A stretch of 64,000 nt of DNA from Sandaracinaceae bacterium (GTDB lineage Bacteria > Myxococcota_A > Polyangia > Polyangiales > Houyiibacteriaceae). A program made the translations under genes and the position numbers. Positions 17,418 to 23,713 of the stretch are shown in pieces. Positions within the stretch are counted from its first letter, which is position 1. Every line of letters begins with the position of its first letter. The notes below the pieces were generated by a model, which was not told the DNA's origin, did not search any database, and saw only the letters and a program-made list of their open reading frames with translations. The DNA lies in NCBI GenBank assembly GCA_020633055.1, contig JACKEJ010000006.1, forward strand, positions 744,001 through 808,000, read 5' to 3'.

Positions 17418-18709
17418 TCGTCGTTTCCCTTTCGAGGCGGCGAGTATCTCCGGGACGGACTCTCGACACCAGCGTCCCGGAGGGCTTCGCGCGCCACCTC
17501 GTGGTCCGAGAAGGCCACCGGGCCGCTGGCCAGCAGCTGCACCTGCTCGTGCCCCTTGCCGGCGATGACGACGACGTCATCCGGCCGAGCGCGCTCGACG
17601 GCGTGCCGGATGGCGGCGCGCCGGTCGGGGATGCGCACCCAACGCGCGTCACGCTCGCCGGCTGGCACCCCCGCCTCGATGGCGTCGAGGATGCGCGCGG
17701 GGTCCTCGCGCCGCGGGTTGTCGTCGGTCAGCACCACGTCGTCGGCGATGCCGTCCGCCACTCGCCCCATCTCGGGCCGCTTCCCCTCGTCGCGCCCGCC
17801 GCCGCAGCCAAACACGCACGTGAGCCGACCGTCGGCGCCCACCAGCGCGCGCGCCTCGGCGAGCGTACGCTCGAGCGCGTCGGGCGTGTGGGCGTAGTCC
17901 ACCACCACGGTGGGGTGCGCGGCGAGCACCTCGAAGCGCCCGGGCACCCCGCGAAAGCTCGCGAGACCGGCGCGGATGGCGTCGGGCGCGTAGCCGAGGG
18001 CCGCCGTGGCGAGGGCCGCCGCGAGCGCGTTATGCACGTGCACCGCGCCGATGGCGCCCAGCTGAAACGCGCCCGCGAGTAGTTGGTGCGCTTCGTCCGC
18101 CTGGACCTCGAAGCGCGTCCCCTCGAGGCCGCTCTGCACCTGTGTGGCGCGCAGGCTCACGGGCAGGGCCGCGCAGTCGGGGTGCACGTCGCCCACCACG
18201 TATCCGAGGCGCGTCACCTCGCTGGACACCAGCCCGTCCATCAGCACGCTGCACGGGTCGGCCAGGTTCCACACCACCGCGCCTCCTCGCGGCACGGCCA
18301 TGAAGAGCTGCGCCTTGGCCGCCAAGTAGGCCTCGGGCGAGCCGTGCACGTTCAGGTGGTCGCGCGTGAGGTTGGTGAACACCGCCACGTCCACGGGCCA
18401 CACCCGCGCGAAGCCACCCGCCAGGGAGTGCGACGTGGTCTCCACCGCGAGGGTGCGCACGCCCCGCTCCACGGCCTCGTCCACCAGGGTCCGGAACGCG
18501 TCGAGCGTCACCTGGTCCGAGGTCTGCCGGTCACCCACCCACGTGCCCAGCGTGGTCGCCCGCGCGGCCACCTCGCCCGCAGCCGCGACGATGCTCGCCA
18601 CCATGCTGGTGGTGGTGGTCTTTCCGTTGGTGCCCGTCACGCCGACCGAGCGCAGCCGCGGTCGTGCGCGGGCGAGCGCGGCGGCGTTGTCCTTGGGTGG
18701 CGCAGTCAC
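17414..18709 (-). CDS. MurE-like Mur ligase lacking the N-terminal UDP-binding domain
   Basis: A 431-residue ATP-dependent amide ligase. The P-loop GTNGKTTT is at residues 25-32, the likely carbamylated Lys is 132 in YLAAKAQLF, TRDHLNVHG is present, and the C-terminal domain has DNPR (330-333) and GKGHE (384-388). DNPR is the motif that binds meso-diaminopimelate in MurE. MurE proteins usually have the P-loop near residue 110, so the whole N-terminal domain that grips UDP-MurNAc is absent. This is not a start-choice problem: an in-frame stop lies at 18719-18721, just upstream of GTG 18709. It therefore may act on a different acceptor. It is coupled by a 4-bp overlap to the Cys/Asp-repeat lipoprotein gene. 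Confidence 0.88.
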   Translation of the reverse strand: MTAPPKDNAAALARARPRLRSVGVTGTNGKTTTTSMVASIVAAAGEVAARATTLGTWVGDRQTSDQVTLDAFRTLVDEAVERGVRTLAVETTSHSLAGGFARVWPVDVAVFTNLTRDHLNVHGSPEAYLAAKAQLFMAVPRGGAVVWNLADPCSVLMDGLVSSEVTRLGYVVGDVHPDCAALPVSLRATQVQSGLEGTRFEVQADEAHQLLAGAFQLGAIGAVHVHNALAAALATAALGYAPDAIRAGLASFRGVPGRFEVLAAHPTVVVDYAHTPDALERTLAEARALVGADGRLTCVFGCGGGRDEGKRPEMGRVADGIADDVVLTDDNPRREDPARILDAIEAGVPAGERDARWVRIPDRRAAIRHAVERARPDDVVVIAGKGHEQVQLLASGPVAFSDHEVAREALRDAGVESPSRRYSPPRKGNDE

Positions 18710-18792
18710 GGCGCCGCATCATGGCACGCGGCGCCGTGGCGGCTCTACGGTCGTGAGGCCCGGCGACGCTGCGCCTCGCGAGGGCCGCGGGC

Positions 18793-19644
18793 TCAGCTGG
18801 AGGGGACCGCCCGCGCGCCGGCGACCACGTCGATGTCGGCGATCAGCGTCTCCAGCTCCCGGTCACCGCGGAAGCGCGCGTTGTTCTCCAGGCGCTCGCG
18901 CAGCCAGGCGACGGCCTTTGCGTGGCTCAGGCGGCCGCGGCGGCGGAGAGCGTCGTACTTGTCGAGGATGATGACCAGCTTCTCGGAGCGGTCGAAGCAG
19001 GTGTTGGCCCCGAATCCCCGCGTGAAGCGGTCGTCGGCGCCCACGATGGACTCCGGGTTGATGTCGTCCAGGAGGTGGTGCGTCGCGGCGGCTGCGACGG
19101 CCTCGGCCGGGACGCCCGCGCCGTCGATGATCTCGAGGGTCCACGACGTGTGCAGGTTCCAGAGCGCGCGCATGGGCATGTCGGCGTCCAGACCCAGCGC
19201 CTCGAAGCGGTGCACGCGCTCGTCCGCGTCGTCCGGGAAGTAGCGCGCCATGAACGTCCGCACAGGCTGCATCACGTCCTCCACCGCCTCCACGGAGAAC
19301 ATGTCCACGATCAGCTGGCGCTCGGGGCCGGTGGCGCGCTTGGGCCCGGTCTTGCCAATGTCCGAGAACAGACAACCGAGCACGATGGTGCGTTGCTCCA
19401 GCTCGTCGAACAGCTCGTGCGGGCGGTTCGCGTCGTAATAGCGGAACAGCCCGAAGGCGAGCGTCGCCATGCGCTCGAGGTCGGCCACCGTCTGGGAGCG
19501 CTCGGCGAGCAGCTCGAGGCGGCTGAGCACGTCGGCGTCCACGTCGCGGAGGTCGAACCCCACGTTCGAACAAATCAAGCTCAGTCGCTCGATGACGCCG
19601 CCTCGGGCCATGGGGTGAACACTACCACGCAGTGCCAATAACAC
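18793..19644 (-). CDS. HD-GYP-like domain protein, degenerate metal site
   Basis: A 283-residue soluble protein from GTG 19644; ATG 19611 would give 272 residues and is an alternative. It looks like an HD-GYP-type phosphodiesterase: LGCLFSDIGKTGP matches the HDIGK helix, ATHHLLDDINPES matches the HHE region, and IILDKYDALRRRGRL matches the D-x-Y-DAL helix. However, the first His of the HD pair is Ser (SDIGK), so the metal centre may be incomplete and catalysis doubtful. In the intact family the substrate is cyclic di-GMP. It is divergent from the lipoprotein gene on its right. Confidence 0.65.
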   Translation of the reverse strand: MLLALRGSVHPMARGGVIERLSLICSNVGFDLRDVDADVLSRLELLAERSQTVADLERMATLAFGLFRYYDANRPHELFDELEQRTIVLGCLFSDIGKTGPKRATGPERQLIVDMFSVEAVEDVMQPVRTFMARYFPDDADERVHRFEALGLDADMPMRALWNLHTSWTLEIIDGAGVPAEAVAAAATHHLLDDINPESIVGADDRFTRGFGANTCFDRSEKLVIILDKYDALRRRGRLSHAKAVAWLRERLENNARFRGDRELETLIADIDVVAGARAVPSS

Positions 19645-19809
19645 CGCATGACTGGCCTCGTAGGGGGCGGCCTCCGCGCTGGGCTGCGCTCCCAGGCGCC
19701 CCAGCGGAGGGATCGATGGGGCCCTGGCTGCGACGGCCAGTCTCTCGACGGGAGACCACGTGAGAGGCTGGATGCTCGCCGTTCGCGCTCGAGCGCGTAT
19801 CCTGCGGAG

Positions 19810-21057
19810 GTGCGGCAGCCTCCAGCTCAGCGCGGCCGACGGCGTACCAAGTGGCTACGCGGGGCGCTTGTGGTCATCAGCGTGGCATCCAGCCTCGGCT
19901 CCGTGGGCTGCGCGGCGGCCCGGCCGTGCGCTCGTGAGGTCGCGGTGGCGGAGTCCGTGGCGACACCGTCAACCCGATCCGATCCCGAATCGGATCCGCC
20001 CGCGCCGGCGCGCGAGCGCTCGGTGCGTGTCGCGTCCGAGGACGTGACGCGGGACGAGACGGAGTCTGGTGTCCCCGACCGAGCGTCTTCCGTGCCCGAG
20101 GTGTTCGCTCCATCGGACTCGCCAGGCGCTCCGCTGCGCGCGCGCTGGCGAGGTGGCGAGTGGTCGCTCGACCCCTTCATCGCTGGCGATGCTTTGCCCG
20201 TGGGGGCCTCTCCGCTGCGTGTGCCGCTGGTGGTGAGCGAGCACGCCGACCGTCTGCTCGTGGTGCTGCGCTGTGCTCGCGCTGCGGCCGAGCGCTGTCG
20301 TACGTGGGTGGGAGTGTTCGGCCTCGACCACACCCTCGTGTTCCGTGTCTGGACGTCCGACCAGCTGCCCCTCGTCTCCGCGAGCGCGGCGGGGGTGGCC
20401 ATCGACACGGGGGGCGAGGTGGAGCTGCGCACCTGGACGGGCGAGGTCCGTGAGCGCTTCTCGCTGGGCACGTGGACCACCGCAGCGCGACTGCTGGACG
20501 ACGGCTCGTACGTGTGGAGCGACGGCGTGGCGCTGCACCTGCGCGACGCGAGCGGGCAGGAACGCTTCCGTGTCGAAGGGGCGCGCGTGCTGAGCGCCCG
20601 CGGAGACCACATCGTCGCCGCGACCTCCTACGACGTGCGCGTGCTGGACGCGACCTCGCTCGCCCTGCGCTGCCGACGCATGGCGCTGGGAGGCGCGCTG
20701 CCGCCCGAGTTTGCGACGGCCGAGGCCCAGGTCGCCCACGTGTGCCAGCAGCTTCCGAGTCGCGCCGGCAGGGTGCGTGGCGCGCTGCGGGTGGACGGAC
20801 GCGCGCTCGCCAACGTACGCGTGCGCGTCGGCGATCAGCTGGTCGTCACGGACCGCGCGGGCTGGTTCCGCGCCGAGTTCGATGCCCTCGGCGAGGTGGT
20901 CGTCGCCGTGGACGGCGCCTCTCTCGGTCAACGGTGCATCTTCGACACCCCCGTGTTCGTCGAGCTCGCGCCTGATGGTCGCGAGGTCTCCGTGCTGCTG
21001 GATGTCACGACGCGCCCGCGCGAGTGCCGCGCCGGGTGTGGTCGTGATTGTGAGTAG
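19810..21057 (+). CDS. Lipoprotein of unknown function
   Basis: A protein of about 415 residues. The start is uncertain: I take GTG 19810 because a basic region (RGRRRTKWLRG), a hydrophobic segment and the lipobox GSVGC follow it, but GGAGG overlaps that codon and an earlier start is possible. After a Pro/Ser/Asp-rich linker it has beta-rich sequence with repeated blades (DRLLVVLRCARAAAERCR, HTLVFRVWTSDQLPLVS) that may be a small propeller. The C-terminal part has an Ig/carboxypeptidase-regulatory-like segment (VRGALRVDGRALANVRVRVG). No family is certain. It converges with the M23 peptidase gene across 63 bases. Confidence 0.65.
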   Translation: MRQPPAQRGRRRTKWLRGALVVISVASSLGSVGCAAARPCAREVAVAESVATPSTRSDPESDPPAPARERSVRVASEDVTRDETESGVPDRASSVPEVFAPSDSPGAPLRARWRGGEWSLDPFIAGDALPVGASPLRVPLVVSEHADRLLVVLRCARAAAERCRTWVGVFGLDHTLVFRVWTSDQLPLVSASAAGVAIDTGGEVELRTWTGEVRERFSLGTWTTAARLLDDGSYVWSDGVALHLRDASGQERFRVEGARVLSARGDHIVAATSYDVRVLDATSLALRCRRMALGGALPPEFATAEAQVAHVCQQLPSRAGRVRGALRVDGRALANVRVRVGDQLVVTDRAGWFRAEFDALGEVVVAVDGASLGQRCIFDTPVFVELAPDGREVSVLLDVTTRPRECRAGCGRDCE

Positions 21058-21120
21058 TCTGTTCCGTCGCTCACGCGTCCCTACCGGCGATGGTGCTGGA
21101 CATGGTGCTGGACGACGCGC

Positions 21121-22485
21121 TCACCACCACGCGCGCTGACGCGGCCGGTGGCCGATGAGGTGCCCCGCCAGCACCACGGAGGCGTCCAGGTGCTCTTCCG
21201 GGTCGCGCAGCTCGAAGTGCAGGTGGGCGGCCGAGTCGAGGATGCCCGTGCGCCCGACCGTGCCGACGCGCGTACCCCGGGTCACCACCTGCCCGCGCCG
21301 CACGTCTACCCGCTCGAGGTGCATGTAACAGGTGCGGAAGCTGCTCCCCTCTGGAGGGTCGTGCTGCACGCACACGTAGCGCCCACCGGCGCCCAGGGTG
21401 TCGCGCGGGATGATCCGGATCTCGCGCCAGCGCAGGTTGTCCATGTGCGCCACGCCGGGGAGGTCCACGCCCGCGACGACCACCCTCCCGTCGGCGGCAG
21501 CGAGCACCGCCTCGTCGGCGTAGGACTCGATGTCCGTGCCGTGGTGCTGCCTGCGTGACCCGTCGCGGTTCTGCCGCCGCGCGCCGCGCCAGCTCAAGAT
21601 GACGCGCGGCGCACCGTGCAGAGGTGCGCTCATGGGCAACCCCCGGAAGTGCAGGGGCGCAGGCGGCGTGTACGCACCGTAGTGCTCCAGCAGCCGCCGC
21701 CGCTCACTGAGGATGCGGTCCTCTGCGCGGCTCGAGCGCACCACGTCGCCCCACACGAAGTGGCTGACCACGTGCCGGTGCGGCTGCTGCTGGGGGAATG
21801 CCCGGTGGATGGCGTCGTGCTCGGCGCGCAGGGCGTGGAGCAGCGCTGCCGCGTGGTACAGGTTGGCCTCGGCCCGCAGCAGGTGCGCCGGGGTGAACGG
21901 GTGGCGCGGCACGCTCAGCTGCGCCTCACGGAGCCCGCTCGTGTCCGCCACGAAGTAGCGCAGCGCCCCGTCGCGCACGCGCCGCCGGAACGTGCGGAAG
22001 GGCAGCAGGGTGAGGCCGACCCCGCCGGCCTCGCGCTCGCGGCTGCGGCAGCCGCTCTGTTGGTGCACGAGCCCGCCCAGCAGAAACGGGTCGACTTGGA
22101 ACTCGCGCGCGCTCGCCAGCACGTAGCCCGTGAGCTCCGTCGCCGTACGCTCGCGCATCCCGCCGCAGAGCGTGCGCAGCGCCGTGGCGAAGCGCGCCGG
22201 GTCCACCTCGGCCGGGGCCTGCGCCAGCGGCCCCCAGTCTTCTGGGCCCACGCGCACTTCCTCGCGGGCGTAAACACCCAGCTCCCGCCGCTGACGCTCC
22301 TCCCAGGGGCTGTCCGCGCGCGCCGCGACGGGGTGCGGTTCAGGCGCCTGCGTGCTGGCCCCGGGCGCCTGCGTAGCGGCTTCGGGCTCCTCCGCGTCAG
22401 CTGCCTGCTGTGCCCGTCCGGCGGGCGACCCGGTCAGCGCGCACGTGACGGCGAGCAGGCTCGCGGCGAGGAGGGCGCGGGGCAT
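21121..22485 (-). CDS. M23 peptidase with degenerate lytic-transglycosylase-like domain
   Basis: A 454-residue exported protein. I start it at ATG 22485 (MPRALLAASLLAV, signal peptide, then an Ala/Pro/Glu linker). Residues about 120-170 resemble an SLT domain (FQVDPFLLGGLVHQQSGC), but the catalytic Glu of the usual ES motif is Gln (QS), so it may only bind glycan. The C-terminal LytM/M23 domain keeps both zinc sites, HGTDI near residue 313 and HLHFEL near 420. An intact M23 domain would cut peptide bonds of peptidoglycan in the periplasm. It is preceded on the same strand by a DUF4404 gene with a 56-base gap. Confidence 0.85.
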   Translation of the reverse strand: MPRALLAASLLAVTCALTGSPAGRAQQAADAEEPEAATQAPGASTQAPEPHPVAARADSPWEERQRRELGVYAREEVRVGPEDWGPLAQAPAEVDPARFATALRTLCGGMRERTATELTGYVLASAREFQVDPFLLGGLVHQQSGCRSREREAGGVGLTLLPFRTFRRRVRDGALRYFVADTSGLREAQLSVPRHPFTPAHLLRAEANLYHAAALLHALRAEHDAIHRAFPQQQPHRHVVSHFVWGDVVRSSRAEDRILSERRRLLEHYGAYTPPAPLHFRGLPMSAPLHGAPRVILSWRGARRQNRDGSRRQHHGTDIESYADEAVLAAADGRVVVAGVDLPGVAHMDNLRWREIRIIPRDTLGAGGRYVCVQHDPPEGSSFRTCYMHLERVDVRRGQVVTRGTRVGTVGRTGILDSAAHLHFELRDPEEHLDASVVLAGHLIGHRPRQRAWW

Positions 22486-22541
22486 GGCGACCAAGCTCGC
22501 GGCATCCCGCGCGTGCGTCAAGCCCCCAGCGCGGCGAGGGC

Positions 22542-22808
22542 TCAGATGCCGGCGGCACCCAGCGCTTCGGCCAGTCGCCCCACGGCGCGCACCAGATCGG
22601 GGTGCTCCCCTTCGAAGCGCGTCACCGCGCTGCGCAGGCGGGCGCCGAGCGCTCCATCGGCGTGCTCCGCGGTGTCTCGGTCGAGGGCCTCCGTGATCTC
22701 CATCGCAGAGTTCAGCAGCAGCGCCCGGGTCTCGGCGTCGAGTGACTCGGTTGCGGTCAGCTCGCTGTGGAGGGTGGCGAGCGCGTCGCGCAGGGCTTGC
22801 TTGGGCAT
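22542..22808 (-). CDS. DUF4404 family protein
   Basis: An 88-residue acidic helical protein, MPKQALRDALATLHSEL at the start, with LDAETRALLLNSAMEITEAL and a C-terminal HPDLVRAVGRLAEALGAAGI. This matches my memory of DUF4404, short proteins of unknown function. It has no signal peptide. It is divergent from the lipoprotein gene at 22850 with only 41 bases between, and 56 bases upstream of the M23 peptidase gene on the same strand. Confidence 0.75.
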   Translation of the reverse strand: MPKQALRDALATLHSELTATESLDAETRALLLNSAMEITEALDRDTAEHADGALGARLRSAVTRFEGEHPDLVRAVGRLAEALGAAGI

Positions 22809-22849
22809 CTTCGGGTCCTGGGGAGCAGGCGTTGACGTGATGGGGGGGC

Positions 22850-23608
22850 ATGACGCACCGTGCTGAGATGCGCACCCACCGCTTGGGGTTGATCTTCGCC
22901 AGCATAGCGCTCTCCGCCTGTGGTGGCAGCGAAGTCTGCGTGGGAGAGGGCGCCCTGTCCGCTTGCTCGGCGCCGCAGCAGGCCCCGGAGCACTACGTCG
23001 ACCAGGCGCTGCGCTACTTCGACAGCTACGACGCCGGATCCGATCCGAGCAGTCGGCCCACCTATGCGGAGGGCGTCATCCGCTGGGAGTGGCCCCCGTG
23101 GCTGCTGTTGACCGGCTACGGCCGCGACCTGATCGAGTCGGTCGACCGGGTGGTCCTCCTCGCCATGCCCTCGATGGTGCCCATCCGAGACTGCCGTGCG
23201 TTCGACGTGCAGCCCTTCGCGCGCTGCCGCGTGTCGTTCCAGTATCCCGGAGGGCCCTGCGGCATCTACGAGGAGTTCACGTTCAACGACGCGGGCGAGA
23301 TCACATTCGTCGAGGCCTGGTCCGACCTGCCGGAGTATCTGCCCATGGACGATCCCGCGGAGGACCCGTGGGGTGAAGGTCCTGGCGTGCGTCGGTTGTC
23401 GTCGCGCGTGCCTGGTCTGGGCACCCCCTCCGGTGCTGTGGACCCCACGTCGGAGGCCATGCAGGCCGCTGGCGAGACGGACGCGGACGTCGCCGAGCTG
23501 GCGCGCCGAATGCAGACGTTCTGGACCAGCTGGCTGCGCGAGTTCAACGCCATCGGTGGCTCCGGAGAGGGCGACATCTACGGGCCCGGCTGTGGCTGGG
23601 AGCCGTGA
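22850..23608 (+). CDS. Hypothetical lipoprotein
   Basis: A 252-residue exported protein. A short signal peptide ends in the lipobox ALSAC. ATG 22850 is preceded by a G-run that can serve as ribosome site; ATG 22868 is an alternative and gives a tighter signal peptide. The mature part has VRFSFQYPG-like segments (CRVSFQYPGGPCGIYEEF) and FNDAGEITFVEAWSDL, which resembles proteins with a SnoaL/NTF2-type fold, but this is a weak impression. The C-terminus is FGSGEGDIYGPGCGWEP-like. It is found next to a divergent DUF4404 gene; no functional clue. Confidence 0.7.
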   Translation: MTHRAEMRTHRLGLIFASIALSACGGSEVCVGEGALSACSAPQQAPEHYVDQALRYFDSYDAGSDPSSRPTYAEGVIRWEWPPWLLLTGYGRDLIESVDRVVLLAMPSMVPIRDCRAFDVQPFARCRVSFQYPGGPCGIYEEFTFNDAGEITFVEAWSDLPEYLPMDDPAEDPWGEGPGVRRLSSRVPGLGTPSGAVDPTSEAMQAAGETDADVAELARRMQTFWTSWLREFNAIGGSGEGDIYGPGCGWEP

Positions 23609-23713
23609 GACGGCGCTCTCAACACTGCGGCTGGCGACCGCGACGACACGGCCGCTGACCCTCTCGGCATCGAGCCTCGTGCGTGAGGCGCGTGCCCCGA
23701 CGCGGCGTGCGGC

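Noticed and set aside
21098..21123. Short direct repeat TGGTGCTGGAC near 21100
   Set aside because: Two 11-12-base copies between convergent genes; no further structure.
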